A stretch of DNA of 64,000 bases, from positions 1 to 64,000 of the forward strand of contig NZ_FLTX01000006.1 of the NCBI RefSeq assembly GCF_900092025.1, in the 5' to 3' direction. A program made the position numbers and the translations under genes. Shown here piece after piece: positions 7,813-17,171 of the stretch. Position 1 is the first letter of the stretch, and the number at the start of each line of letters is the position of its first letter. A model generated the notes under the pieces. The model did not search any database. It worked only from the letters and a program-made list of their open reading frames with translations, and was not told the origin of the DNA. The DNA is from Xanthomonas bromi (GTDB taxonomy: Bacteria > Pseudomonadota > Gammaproteobacteria > Xanthomonadales > Xanthomonadaceae).

Positions 7813-9873
7813 ATGCACGGTCGGCGCCAACCCAAGAATCCGCATGCGGAGGCCGAACAGTTCCGTCGCCGCGCGGTGCTGGGGTTTGTGATGGTGGTGA
7901 TCTGCCTGGTCGGCCTGGGCGGCTGGTATTTCAAGCTGCAGGTGCTCGACCACGAGGTCTATGCCACCCGCTCGGAAGCCAACCGCATCAAGCCCAAGCC
8001 GGTGGTGCCCGGGCGCGGCATGATCTACGACCGTACCGGTCGGCTGCTGGCCGAAAACGTGCCGGCGTTCCGTCTGGACGTGACCCCGGACAAGGTCGCC
8101 GACATGAACGCCATGCTGGACGCGCTGGGCAAGGTGATCCCGATCTCGCCGGAGGACTTGGAGCGCTTCAACCGCGAGCGGCATGCACGGCGCAGCTTCC
8201 TGCCGGTGACACTCAAGCTGCGCATGAGCGACGAAGAGATGGCGCAGTTTGCGGTGGAGCGCTGGCGCTTCCCCGGTGTGGAGCTGGAGCCATATCTGAC
8301 CCGGCGTTATCCCTACGGCCCGTTGTTCGCGCACATCATCGGCTACGTCGGCCGCATCGACGAAAAAGACCTGGCGGTGCTGGGCGAGGGCAATGCCGCG
8401 CTCACCCACATGGGCAAATCCGGGCTGGAGCGCTACTACGAACAGGATCTGCGCGGGCAGGTCGGCTACGAGCAGGTCGAGACCAATGTGCAGGGCCGCG
8501 CGATCCGCACCGTCGGCCGGGTCGCGCCGCAGTCGGGGGCGGACCTGCGCCTGTCGGTGGATGCCGACCTGCAGCGCGCGATGGTGGCCGCGTTCGGCGA
8601 GCACGAAGGCGCGGCCATTGCGATGGACCCGCGTACCGGCGAGATCCTGGGCATGGTCAGCCTGCCCAGCTACGACCCCAACCTGTTCGTCAACGGCATC
8701 TCGCACACCGATTTCAAGATGCTCAACGACAACCCGTCGCGGCCGCAGTTCAACCGGCTGGTGCTGGGCGGCGTGGCGCCGGGCTCCACGCTCAAGCCGC
8801 TGATTGCGCTGGCTGGGCTCGATAGCGGCCTGCGCCGGCCGGAAGACCGCGTGCTGTCCACCGGCATGTTCTACCTGCCCGGTGTCAGCCGCGGCTGGGG
8901 CGACTCGCACCGCGGTGGCCATGGCTGGACCGATCTGCGCAAATCCATCGCCCAGTCGGTCAATACTTATTACTACCGCCTGGCGGTGGACATGGGTATC
9001 GAGCGCTTCGACCGTTACCTGGGCGAGTACGGCTTCGGCCAGCCGACCGGGGTGGACCTGCTGGGCGAAATCGGCGGCATCCTGCCGTCGCCGGCCTATA
9101 AGTACAAGACCCGCAAGGAGCGCTGGTATCCCGGCGACACCGTCAACATCGCCATCGGCCAGGGCGACTGGAAGGTGACCCCGCTGCAGTTGGTGCGCGG
9201 CGTCTCGGCGATCGCCAGCGGCCTGCTGCTGCGTCCGCATCTGGTACTGGAAGAACGCACCGGCTTCGATCATCCCTGGGAGCCGATGATCCAGCCGCCG
9301 GGCAAGCCGATCAGCCCGAATCCGGCACATCTTCAGGTCGTGCGCGAGGGCATGATGGACACCATGCGGCCCGGCGGCACCGGCTATGCGATTACCCCTG
9401 GCGCGCCATACCAGATGGCCGGCAAGACCGGCACCGCACAGGTGGTCAGCCGCAAGGGCGTGGCCGCCGTGGACCCGCGCAGCCTGCCGATGCACCTGCG
9501 CCACCGTGGCCTGTTCGTCGGCTTCGCGCCGGCCGACAACCCGGTCATCGCGGTGGCGGTGGCGGTGGAAGGCGGCGGATTCGGCACCAGCTCGGCGGCG
9601 CCGATCGCGCGCAAGATCTTCGATGCCTGGCTGCTGGGCAAGATGCCGGCCGGCCTGGAGCCGCTGGACAGCGAGCTCGGCATGACCGCGGTGGGCGTCA
9701 ATCAGTTCGAAGCCGGCGTCACCGACGCGCGCGCAGCCGGCGACGCTGCCGCTGCCACGCTGGACGAATTGCCGGTGGTGATCGGCCAGACCGCCGTCGC
9801 GCTGGACCCCAACACGCCCGCGCAACCGGTCGTACCGGATGTGCCGGACGCGGTGCAGGAGACCGACCATTGA
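7813..9873 (+). CDS. mrdA: Penicillin-binding protein 2 (peptidoglycan DD-transpeptidase)
   Basis: A 686-residue class B PBP that cross-links side-wall peptidoglycan with RodA. It has one N-terminal membrane anchor (AVLGFVMVVICLVGLGGWYF), the PBP dimerisation region containing RGMIYDRTGRLLAENVP, and the transpeptidase domain with all three active-site motifs. These are STLK with catalytic Ser325 and Lys328 (GSTLKPL), SVN in AQSVNTYYYRLA, and KTG in MAGKTGTAQVV. The final 70 residues are a family-variable tail. It starts 3 bases after mreD and ends overlapping the TTG start of rodA. Confidence 0.96.
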   Translation: MHGRRQPKNPHAEAEQFRRRAVLGFVMVVICLVGLGGWYFKLQVLDHEVYATRSEANRIKPKPVVPGRGMIYDRTGRLLAENVPAFRLDVTPDKVADMNAMLDALGKVIPISPEDLERFNRERHARRSFLPVTLKLRMSDEEMAQFAVERWRFPGVELEPYLTRRYPYGPLFAHIIGYVGRIDEKDLAVLGEGNAALTHMGKSGLERYYEQDLRGQVGYEQVETNVQGRAIRTVGRVAPQSGADLRLSVDADLQRAMVAAFGEHEGAAIAMDPRTGEILGMVSLPSYDPNLFVNGISHTDFKMLNDNPSRPQFNRLVLGGVAPGSTLKPLIALAGLDSGLRRPEDRVLSTGMFYLPGVSRGWGDSHRGGHGWTDLRKSIAQSVNTYYYRLAVDMGIERFDRYLGEYGFGQPTGVDLLGEIGGILPSPAYKYKTRKERWYPGDTVNIAIGQGDWKVTPLQLVRGVSAIASGLLLRPHLVLEERTGFDHPWEPMIQPPGKPISPNPAHLQVVREGMMDTMRPGGTGYAITPGAPYQMAGKTGTAQVVSRKGVAAVDPRSLPMHLRHRGLFVGFAPADNPVIAVAVAVEGGGFGTSSAAPIARKIFDAWLLGKMPAGLEPLDSELGMTAVGVNQFEAGVTDARAAGDAAAATLDELPVVIGQTAVALDPNTPAQPVVPDVPDAVQETDH

Positions 9874-10988
9874 GCGACATCCTGCGCTGGTTGGTGGACA
9901 TGGCCGCGCGCTTGACGCGCAGCCTGGACTGGGTGCTGTGCCTGGCGCTGGGCGGGCTGATGGTGATCGGCCTGTCGGTGCTCAAGAGCGCCGGCGGCAC
10001 TGCCAACGGCGAGCACCTGATGGTGGCCCAATGCATCCGCTTCATCATCGGGGCGGCGGCGATGTGGGGCATTTCGCGCATGTCGGTGCTGCGCCTGCGC
10101 GCCTGGACACCGTGGGTCTACGGTTTGTCGATGCTGCCGCTGCTGGCGGTCTTCGCACTGGGTACCGGCAAATACGGCCGGCAGTGGCTGGATCTGAAAG
10201 TGTTCTATCTGCAACCGGCCGAGCTGCTCAAGATCAGCCTGCCGATGATGGCGGCCTGGTATCTGCACCGCATGCCGCTACCGCCGCGCATCTCCACCGT
10301 ATTGGTCACCTGCATGATCATCGGCGTACCCACCGCGCTGATCATGCTGCAGCCGGACTTCGGCACCGGCGTGTTGATCGCTGCCAGCGGCGTATTCGTG
10401 TTGCTGCTGGCCGGCTTGCCGTGGTGGTGGGTGGCGATCGGTGTGGGCGGTGTATCTGCGGCTGCGCCGGTGGCGTGGTTCTGGCTGCTACGGCCGTACC
10501 AGAAGGATCGCATCATGATGTTCCTCAATCCCGAGAACGACGCGCTTGGCGCTGGCTGGAACATCATCCAGTCCAAGATTGCGATTGGCTCGGGCGGGTT
10601 GAACGGCAAGGGCTGGGGTCTAGGCTCGCAATCGCATCTGAACTTCATTCCCGAACAGACCACCGACTTTGCGTTTTCGGTGCTCAGCGAAGAATTCGGC
10701 TGGATCGGTGTGGCCACCGTGTTGAGCTTGTATCTCATCGTCATCGGCCGCTGTCTGTGGATCGCCTCGCAGGCGCGCGACACCTATTCGCGCCTGGTTG
10801 CCGGCGCCACCGGCCTTGCGTTCTTCGTCTACGTGCTGGTCAACGGCGGCATGATCTCCGGCCTGCTGCCGGTGGTGGGCGTGCCGATGCCGCTGATGAG
10901 TTACGGCGGTACCTCGGCGGTGTCGTTGCTGGCCGGCCTGGGGCTGGTGATGGCGGTCAAAACGCATCGACCGGTGCACGGGTACTGA
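9870..10988 (+). CDS. rodA: Peptidoglycan glycosyltransferase RodA (SEDS family)
   Basis: A SEDS-family membrane glycosyltransferase that polymerises lipid II into glycan strands together with PBP2. There are about ten hydrophobic segments, and the family signatures are visible: LQPDFGTG, where the Asp is essential in characterised homologues, and near the end GVPMPLMSYGGTSAVSLLAG. The reading frame opens at a TTG (9870) overlapping the mrdA stop; an alternative ATG is at 9900. Length of about 372 residues is normal. It is the last gene of the mre/mrd run before a 226-base gap. Confidence 0.95.
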   Translation: MSDILRWLVDMAARLTRSLDWVLCLALGGLMVIGLSVLKSAGGTANGEHLMVAQCIRFIIGAAAMWGISRMSVLRLRAWTPWVYGLSMLPLLAVFALGTGKYGRQWLDLKVFYLQPAELLKISLPMMAAWYLHRMPLPPRISTVLVTCMIIGVPTALIMLQPDFGTGVLIAASGVFVLLLAGLPWWWVAIGVGGVSAAAPVAWFWLLRPYQKDRIMMFLNPENDALGAGWNIIQSKIAIGSGGLNGKGWGLGSQSHLNFIPEQTTDFAFSVLSEEFGWIGVATVLSLYLIVIGRCLWIASQARDTYSRLVAGATGLAFFVYVLVNGGMISGLLPVVGVPMPLMSYGGTSAVSLLAGLGLVMAVKTHRPVHGY

Positions 10989-11141
10989 CGCGTGGCCCGC
11001 GAACGCGTCTTTTGAACATGCCGCATGGGTCTGTAGCCCCATGCATCGCCAGCGCGTGGCGTGCAGCGTCTTTTCGCCTGCAGACGCTACCGCATCCCGA
11101 ATTCCACCTCCCGAATCCCTGACTGCAAACGCTGTAATCTT

Positions 11142-11165
11142 GACTTTGGCTAAAGTCTTTGTGTT
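11142..11165 (+). terminator. Weak putative terminator after rodA
   Basis: GACTTT and AAAGTC form a 6-bp stem with a 4-base loop followed by TTTGTGTTT. It is small and AT-rich, so it could also be part of the mltB promoter region. Confidence 0.3.
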
Positions 11166-11214
11166 TCATAGCCTTATTGCCAAAAGTTCATCCGATGTCT
11201 GTTACCCTCAACCC

Positions 11215-12363
11215 ATGATTCGACGCACACTGACCTGTCTGCTCACCCTCGGCCTTGTCGCCTGCGCGACCCAGCCCAGCCCTCCGTCCCCGCCACCGGC
11301 TGCCAGCGCGCCACCGGCCAAGCCGCCGATTGCGCCAGCGGCGTCAGCCACGCCGGCCAGTGCCGCTGCCGAAGCGCCCGCGCTTCCGCCGGTTGACCTG
11401 ACCCCGGTCCCGTTCGAGATCGCCCGCGCCAATTTCGTGCGCGACACCTCGGCCAAGTACGGCATCGACGCGGCGCAGATCGAAGCGGCGTTGGCGCAGG
11501 CGCAATTCAAGGACGCCATTGTCGCTGCGATGTCGCGTCCGGCCGAACGGGTCAAGCCGTGGAACGAATACCGGCCGATGTTCATCACCCAGGCGCGCAT
11601 CGACGGCGGCCGCAAGTTTCTCGCCGAACATCGCGCCGAGCTGAGCAAGGTCGAAGCCGCCACCGGCGTGCCGGCGCAGGTGATCGTGGCCATCATCGGG
11701 GTGGAAACCAGTTACGGTAGCAACGCCGGCAAATACCGCGTGCTGGATGCGCTGTACACGCTGGCGTTCCGCTACCCGCGCAGCGGCGACCCGGCCAAGC
11801 TCGAACGCGAAGTGCGCCGCGAACTGTTCTTCCGCGATGAACTCGGCCAGTTGTTCGCGCTCGGCAAGGAAGAGCAACTCGACGTCACCACGTTGATCGG
11901 CAGCTACGCCGGTGCGATGGGCATGGGGCAATTCATGCCGTCCAGCTATCGCCAGTTCGGCGCGGATGGCGACGCCGATGGCAAGCGCAACCTGTTCACC
12001 GATTACAACGATATGTTTGCCTCGATCGCCAACTACTTCGTCAAGAAGGGCGGCTGGGTGCGGGGCGGGCAGGTCGCGATACCGGCCACGCTGGCCGCCG
12101 GGCACGAAGAATTCAATCCCACCGACTGGTCGCCGGTGTACACGCTGGCCGACCTGTCGGCGCGCGGGTACCACCCGAGCGCACCGGTGGTGGCCGGCAG
12201 CACCGCCACACCGATCAGCCTGGACGACGCCAACGGCAAGCAGTATTGGCTGGGCTTCCAGAACTTCTATGCGATCACCCGGTACAACATTTCCAAGATG
12301 TATGCGATGGCCGTGTTCCAGCTGTCCGAGGCCATCGCCGGCAAGGAGTTACCCCCGGCATGA
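11215..12363 (+). CDS. mltB: Lytic murein transglycosylase B lipoprotein
   Basis: A 382-residue lipoprotein. The signal peptide MIRRTLTCLLTLGLVAC ends in a lipobox with Cys17, followed by a proline/alanine-rich linker and an MltB-type lysozyme fold. The catalytic glutamate is Glu164 in AIIGVETSYGS, with SYAGAMGMGQFMPSSYR downstream. It cleaves the MurNAc-GlcNAc bond with formation of 1,6-anhydro-MurNAc from its place in the outer membrane. I chose the ATG at 11215 because it gives the lipoprotein signal; an upstream extension to 11041 does not. Its stop overlaps the rlpA start in ATGA. Confidence 0.95.
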   Translation: MIRRTLTCLLTLGLVACATQPSPPSPPPAASAPPAKPPIAPAASATPASAAAEAPALPPVDLTPVPFEIARANFVRDTSAKYGIDAAQIEAALAQAQFKDAIVAAMSRPAERVKPWNEYRPMFITQARIDGGRKFLAEHRAELSKVEAATGVPAQVIVAIIGVETSYGSNAGKYRVLDALYTLAFRYPRSGDPAKLEREVRRELFFRDELGQLFALGKEEQLDVTTLIGSYAGAMGMGQFMPSSYRQFGADGDADGKRNLFTDYNDMFASIANYFVKKGGWVRGGQVAIPATLAAGHEEFNPTDWSPVYTLADLSARGYHPSAPVVAGSTATPISLDDANGKQYWLGFQNFYAITRYNISKMYAMAVFQLSEAIAGKELPPA

Positions 12364-13772
12364 ACAGCATTGCAGGCGCCAAGTGGCTGATTCCGATGGC
12401 GTTGATGCTCGGCCTGGCGGCCTGTAGCAGCGCACCGAAGAAAACCGCCGGCAGCACCGGCAGCGGCGCGGTCAAGGGTGTGAAGGTCGAAGGCAAGGGG
12501 CCGGCGTATGTCGCCACCGGTTGCCCATCCAGTTCGCCGTACGCGGCTGCCAAGGAAGACCCGTCCACACGCGGCGATTACACCGCCGGCGGCTTGTACA
12601 AGCCCGGCGTGAAAGACACCACGCCCGAGCATGTGCCCAATGTGGCCTGCATCCCCGAACCGCTGGTCACCAACGAGCCGCGCTCGGAGGTGGGCAATCG
12701 CTCGCCCTACGAAGTGCTGGGCAAGCGCTATGTGGTGATGGACAACCCTGGCGACTATGTCGAGCGCGGCACGGCTTCGTACTACGGCAACAAGTTCCAT
12801 GGCCGGCTGACCTCCAATAAGGAGGTCTACGACATGTATGCCTTCACCGCCGCGCACAAGACCTTGCCGTTGCCCAGCTTCGCGCTGGTCACCAACACCG
12901 ACACCGGGCAGTCGGTGGTGGTACGCGTGAACGACCGCGGCCCGTTCCACGACGGCCGCGTGATCGATCTGAGCTACGCGGCGGCGGTCAAGCTGGGTAT
13001 CACCGGCAAGGGCACCGGCAATGTCGAAGTCCGCGGTCTGACCGAAGCGGACAACGGCAATCTGCTCGCCAAGCGTCGTAATGGCCAGGCACCGGTGACT
13101 ACCGCAGTCGCCACGGTGCGGCCGGCTGCCAGCGCCAGCCAGATCGATGGACTGGTGCAACGTCTGCCCACCCGCACCGTGCCGCCGCGTGCAGTCGCGA
13201 CAGGTGCCGGCGCCGCGGTTGCCGCATCCGCCGCTGCACCCACTGCCAGCGCGCCGGTCATTGCGGCTGGCGAGCGTTGGCGCTACCGCGTTGCCGACTC
13301 GCGCCATCCCGGCAATGCCGACAACTTCGATACCTGGATGAAAGCGCAGGGCGTGCGTGTGGCTACCGGCAAGCCGACCGCAGCGGCCCCGCGACCGACG
13401 TCGCCAGCATCTGCCGCCGTGCCCGCGGCAGCGACGCCGGTCGCGGTCGCGGCGGTCAAGCCGTCCGAGAGCACTGCTTCGCGTCCGCTCAAGGCCGAGC
13501 CAGTGCCCGCCAAGGCCCCCAGCGTGGCGGAAGCTGCGCTCGGCGACATCCTGCTGCAGGTCGCCAGCTTCGCCAGCCGCGAAAACGCCAATCGCGCACT
13601 GTCGCAACTGGCCTCGGCGGGGATTGCCGGCGCCAGCGTCAGCGACATCGTCAGCGGCGGGCGCACCCTGTGGCGGCTGCGCGTGAATGCACGCGACCAC
13701 GCCAACGCCTCGGAGATTGCCCAGCGCATCGCCGGTCTGGGCTTCGGCCGCCCGCAGATCGTTGCCAATTGA
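12360..13772 (+). CDS. rlpA: Septal ring lytic transglycosylase RlpA family lipoprotein
   Basis: A 470-residue lipoprotein with lipobox LGLAAC (Cys22). A double-psi beta-barrel RlpA domain (about residues 138-220) contains GTASYYGNKFHGRLTSNKEV and VRVNDRGPFHDGRVIDLS. A long alanine/proline-rich linker leads to a C-terminal SPOR domain (about residues 395-470, starting GDILLQVASFASRENANRAL), which binds denuded septal glycan. RlpA proteins cleave glycan strands lacking stem peptides. Translational overlap with mltB suggests the two lytic enzymes are made together, and the next gene is dacC, so this is a peptidoglycan remodelling group. Confidence 0.94.
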   Translation: MNSIAGAKWLIPMALMLGLAACSSAPKKTAGSTGSGAVKGVKVEGKGPAYVATGCPSSSPYAAAKEDPSTRGDYTAGGLYKPGVKDTTPEHVPNVACIPEPLVTNEPRSEVGNRSPYEVLGKRYVVMDNPGDYVERGTASYYGNKFHGRLTSNKEVYDMYAFTAAHKTLPLPSFALVTNTDTGQSVVVRVNDRGPFHDGRVIDLSYAAAVKLGITGKGTGNVEVRGLTEADNGNLLAKRRNGQAPVTTAVATVRPAASASQIDGLVQRLPTRTVPPRAVATGAGAAVAASAAAPTASAPVIAAGERWRYRVADSRHPGNADNFDTWMKAQGVRVATGKPTAAAPRPTSPASAAVPAAATPVAVAAVKPSESTASRPLKAEPVPAKAPSVAEAALGDILLQVASFASRENANRALSQLASAGIAGASVSDIVSGGRTLWRLRVNARDHANASEIAQRIAGLGFGRPQIVAN

Positions 13773-14210
13773 GCGCGAATGGGTCGGTCATTGCGCTGAC
13801 CAATAGTGCGTGAATGCCTTGGCCTTTCGCGCACAGCGTAGGGACCCTTCTCGCAACGGCACGAGCGGTTAGCAGCAGCGAAGCCAACATCGCGCGCCGC
13901 AAGGCGGACGCGGTGACGACCAGACCAGCATCTGCCTGGCGCCCGCCCTGTGCCCCGGCTCCCAGGGTGGCGTGTGCGCCCGGATACCGACCGAGCACGC
14001 AGCAGCCCGTCGGTCGAACCCGATGCAGGCCAGGCGCGCTGCCTGTCGTCGCCATCCAGTCCCGCTGCATGCGCCACGACGGTGCGCCTTAGCCACCGCC
14101 ATCGCTGAACTGCGCAAGCGCGTGCAAGCTGCCATGCGTCGCCCAGATCGTCCTGGCGCCTTACAATTTCGCATTGCCCAGCTTTCGGGCCCGTCAGGAG
14201 TCGTTCTTCA
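13773..14210. other. Intergenic stretch before dacC
   Basis: I see no supported gene, RNA or repeat in these 438 bases. Small open frames on both strands look like high-GC noise. The dacC promoter is presumably in the less GC-rich last 60 bases. Confidence 0.4.
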
Positions 14211-15416
14211 ATGAAATTCCGCTTCGCCGCCGCTGCCGTGGCCACGTTCGCCTTCGGCCTGGTCTGCGCCCAGACACCTGCGCCGCAGCCGACTCCCGCC
14301 GTGGCTACCGCCCCGGCCGCCTTGCCGGTGCCGCCGGCGCCGGCACCGGCCGTGTCCAAGTCCTGGATCCTGATGGACTACGCCACCGGACAGGTGCTGG
14401 CCGGTGAAAACATCCACCAGCAACTGGCGCCGGCCAGCATCACCAAGGTGATGACGTCCTACGTGGTCGCTGCCGAGATCAAGAACGGCAAGGTCAAGCG
14501 CGACGACCAGGTCATGATGAGCGAGCGTGCCTGGCGCGAGGGCGGGGCCGGCACTGACGGCAGCTACAGCGGCTTCCCGGTCAACCAGACCGCGCGTCTG
14601 GAAGACATGGAAAAGGGCATGGCGATCCAGTCCGGCAACGATGCCGCCATCGCGCTGGCCGAGCATGTGGCTGGCAGCGAAGAAGCCTTCGCCTCGCTGA
14701 TGAACAGCTATGCCGCCAAGATCGGCATGAAGAATTCGTACTTCGTCAACGCGCATGGCCTGAGCGCCGAAGGGCACCACTCCACCGCCTACGATCTGGC
14801 CATGCTGGGCCGTGCGATGGTGCGCGATTACCCGGAGACCTACGCCTACAACAAGATCAAGGAATTCCAGGTCGGCACCATCAAGCAGAGCAACCGCAAC
14901 CGGCTGCTGTGGCGCGACCCGGCGGTGGACGGCATCAAGACCGGCCACACCTCCGAGGCCGGCTACTGCCTGTTGAGCTCTGCCAAGCGTGGCGACCAGC
15001 GGCTGATCGCCGTGGTCATGGGCGACAGCTCCGAAGAGCAGCGCGCCACCGATAGCCTGGCCCTGCTCAATTGGGGCTTCCGCTTCTTCGAGACCCACAG
15101 CCTGTACGCGCCCGGCAAGGTCGTGACCAAGCAGAAAGTCTGGAAGGGCCAGCAGGACGACGTGCAGCTCGGTGTGGCACAGCCGTTGCTTGTCAGCTTG
15201 CAGCGCGGCCGCTACAACGACCTCAAGCCCAGTATGGAAGTGCCCAAGAATCTGCAGGCACCGATCAAGCAGGGCCAGCAGGTCGGCACGGTGGAGGTGA
15301 GCCTGGACGGCAAGGTCATCGCCCAGGCCCCGCTGGTCGCCATCAACGCGGTCGAAGAGGGCGGATTCTTCAAGCGCCTCTGGGACGCGTTCTGGATGTG
15401 GTGGAAATCGGAGTGA
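14211..15416 (+). CDS. dacC: Serine-type D-Ala-D-Ala carboxypeptidase (PBP5/6 family)
   Basis: A 401-residue low-molecular-mass PBP with signal peptide MKFRFAAAAVATFAFGLVCA and the three penicillin-binding motifs: Ser76-Ile-Thr-Lys79 (PASITKV), Ser141-Gly-Asn143 (IQSGNDAA) and the KTG triad in DGIKTGHTSEAGYC. The PBP5 C-terminal beta domain and an amphipathic C-terminal anchor (FFKRLWDAFWMWWKSE) follow. It trims the terminal D-alanine of stem peptides at the periplasmic face of the inner membrane. Symbols dacA and dacC are both used for this protein in relatives. A strong bidirectional terminator follows immediately. Confidence 0.94.
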   Translation: MKFRFAAAAVATFAFGLVCAQTPAPQPTPAVATAPAALPVPPAPAPAVSKSWILMDYATGQVLAGENIHQQLAPASITKVMTSYVVAAEIKNGKVKRDDQVMMSERAWREGGAGTDGSYSGFPVNQTARLEDMEKGMAIQSGNDAAIALAEHVAGSEEAFASLMNSYAAKIGMKNSYFVNAHGLSAEGHHSTAYDLAMLGRAMVRDYPETYAYNKIKEFQVGTIKQSNRNRLLWRDPAVDGIKTGHTSEAGYCLLSSAKRGDQRLIAVVMGDSSEEQRATDSLALLNWGFRFFETHSLYAPGKVVTKQKVWKGQQDDVQLGVAQPLLVSLQRGRYNDLKPSMEVPKNLQAPIKQGQQVGTVEVSLDGKVIAQAPLVAINAVEEGGFFKRLWDAFWMWWKSE

Positions 15417-15420
15417 TCCA

Positions 15421-15452
15421 AAGAAAAGCCGGCGAAAGCCGGCTTTTCTTTG
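15421..15452 (+). terminator. Bidirectional Rho-independent terminator
   Basis: A perfect 14-bp stem, 15421-15434 against 15439-15452, with a GAAA tetraloop. The outer arms are A-rich and T-rich, so it has a U-run in both directions and can end dacC from the left and the lpxR-like gene from the right. Confidence 0.93.
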
Positions 15453-15457
15453 GGTAG

Positions 15458-15555
15458 GGATTCGGGATTTGGGATTCGCAAAAGCGGCGGTCGGAACTGC
15501 GTCACGCGGACTGCTCTTACGAATCCCTAATCCCTAATCCCAAATCCCAAATCCC
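15458..15555. repeat. Inverted pair of heptamer tracts between dacC and the lpxR-like gene
   Basis: Three tandem heptamers at 15458-15478 (GGGATTC, GGGATTT, GGGATTC) are mirrored by five at 15521-15555 (GAATCCC, TAATCCC twice, AAATCCC twice). The design is the same as in the mreB-mreC gap. Confidence 0.88.
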
Positions 15556-15560
15556 AGCCC

Positions 15561-16622
15561 TCAAAGCATCCGACTAATCGTGAAACTGCCATACACCGGC
15601 GTCTGGCGCTGGGTCTCGAATTCGCGGGTGCGGTGGTAACGGGCGAGGGCGAATTTCCAGCGGCCGTACATTACCGCCAGGCCGTAGCCCACATCGCCCA
15701 CGAACGGGCGTTTGTCCACGCTGTGGCTGTTGCGGAACGTGTTGCCGTCCAACGTGATGTCGCGGATTACCCAGCGTGCATCGGTGGTCACAAACAGATG
15801 GCCAGACCAGCCGCTGGCGCGTCCGAGCCGGCTGGGGGCGGTGTTTTCACCCGCGGGCCGGGTGGGCGTGCTGCCGAAGTCGTCGGGCAGCTTCCAGCCG
15901 AAGCGGGCTTCGCCGCCGGCATTCAGATGCGTGGCCATGTTGCCCACCGCGCCACCCCAATGCGAAATGAAATCCCAGCCGAACCCATCGGCATTGCCGC
16001 TCGCGTCGGCAGGCCAGCGGTGCATGCGCTCGTGCACCAGGTTGATCAGCGGCTCGTTGTGCAACTGGTTGTCCCAGCCCTGGAATTTTTCGTCCCCGAG
16101 CGCATCGTGGATCGCATCCTGCGCCTCCTTCGCAAATGCCCACGGACCGACGACGCCGATCTGGAGCTGCGTGGTACGCAGGTGCGCATCGTTGCGCGCG
16201 TTGTAGCCGAAGCTCGCCAGCAGGATGCCCGCATACGGACGGTCTTCCGGGATTGCATCGCGGCGGGTGTAATCGGTCGGGGTAAAGATCCCCTGTCCGA
16301 TCGAAAACACCATGTTCTGCTGGTCGAACTCGCCCGGATGCAGCCGTTCCAGGTAGCTGTTGACCCACCGCGCGGTACGCGGCAAGCAGGGGTCGTCGGT
16401 GTAATCGACCAGATTGGGCGAGACCAGCGTCAGCACCGCGCCGTTGGAATAGCCCTGGTCCTGGTCTTCGCCACCGAACAAGTCGTTATCGACCCGAAAA
16501 TTCACCGCAGGCGGCGTGCGCCCGAGCCGGCTGGAATCGCATTGATCCGCCGCCAGCGCCGGCAGCGACAGCCCGGAAAGAGAAAGCAACAAGGCAGCTG
16601 ACAGCGCGCGGGGTCGGAACAT
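15561..16622 (-). CDS. lpxR: LpxR-family lipid A 3'-O-deacylase (outer membrane)
   Basis: A 353-residue outer membrane barrel protein with signal peptide MFRPRALSAALLLSLSGLSL followed by PALAAD. The segments FRVDNDLF near the mature N-terminus, DQGYSNG, EDRPYAGILL, the histidine-containing segment KEAQDAIHDALGD and GWDNQLHNEP are characteristic of the LpxR/DUF2219 family, in which Asn, Asp and His residues form a calcium-dependent active site. Characterised members remove the 3'-acyloxyacyl chain of lipid A and so change recognition by host innate immunity. The protein ends in an aromatic strand typical of barrels. It is convergent with dacC. Function is inferred from family only. Confidence 0.85.
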   Translation of the reverse strand: MFRPRALSAALLLSLSGLSLPALAADQCDSSRLGRTPPAVNFRVDNDLFGGEDQDQGYSNGAVLTLVSPNLVDYTDDPCLPRTARWVNSYLERLHPGEFDQQNMVFSIGQGIFTPTDYTRRDAIPEDRPYAGILLASFGYNARNDAHLRTTQLQIGVVGPWAFAKEAQDAIHDALGDEKFQGWDNQLHNEPLINLVHERMHRWPADASGNADGFGWDFISHWGGAVGNMATHLNAGGEARFGWKLPDDFGSTPTRPAGENTAPSRLGRASGWSGHLFVTTDARWVIRDITLDGNTFRNSHSVDKRPFVGDVGYGLAVMYGRWKFALARYHRTREFETQRQTPVYGSFTISRML

Positions 16623-16892
16623 GGAGGGCCTGGGGAGGATGGCGGATTCAGAAAGGTGCCTACGTCTCCTGCTGCGCTGTGTGAAGCGAGTAGCCGAGTT
16701 CGCATTCTCTACCGCTTCGGCTCGCTACTACCGACTCGCTACGTATATATCGCTGTGTTTATTCGAGCAGTGTATTTGCATCACATTGCGGAAAATTTGC
16801 TGGTGCTTGCGTGCTGACGGTGCTGACGAGCCAGGCGGACTGATCGGTTGCAAAGGCTTGGGTTTGCCCATCGCCGGCCCGATAATGGAAGG

Positions 16893-17171
16893 ATGGATAT
16901 CAGCACCGACAACCCCGATCACGGCTTTCAGTTTCCCGGTACTTTCGAGCTCAGCGCCATGGGTACGGCCGAGCGCGGGCTGGAAACCGAGCTCCCGCGG
17001 TTGCTTGCCGCCACCGGCGTGGAGCTGCTGCAGGAAAGCGTGAGTTGGAAGCATTCGTCCAGCGGCAAATATGTCTCGGTCAAGATTGGCTTTCGCGCCG
17101 ACAGCCGGGAGCAGTTCGAAGCCGCGCATCAGGCGCTGCGCGATCATCCGGAAGTGAAGTGGACGCTGTAG
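16893..17171 (+). CDS. ybeD: YbeD-family (DUF493) protein
   Basis: A 92-residue protein with the DUF493 layout: [13 protein letters not shown] at the start, a helix, the strand [17 protein letters not shown] and a C-terminal [10 protein letters not shown]. The fold is ferredoxin-like and resembles ACT-type regulatory domains; no enzymatic role is known. In many proteobacteria it sits directly in front of lipB, as here, where the lipB start overlaps its end. That association suggests a role linked to lipoate metabolism. The ATG at 16893 gives the normal family length. Confidence 0.88.
   Translation: MDISTDNPDHGFQFPGTFELSAMGTAERGLETELPRLLAATGVELLQESVSWKHSSSGKYVSVKIGFRADSREQFEAAHQALRDHPEVKWTL

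Noticed and set aside
7212-8825. Long plus-strand frame overlapping mreD and mrdA in another register
   Set aside because: MreD and PBP2 are complete in their own frames; this frame has no conserved features.
6592-9870. A 1092-codon minus-strand open frame opposite mreC, mreD and mrdA
   Set aside because: It is rich in His, Arg, Ala and Gln, has no domain, and lies antisense to genes with intact catalytic motifs. This is typical high-GC shadow coding.
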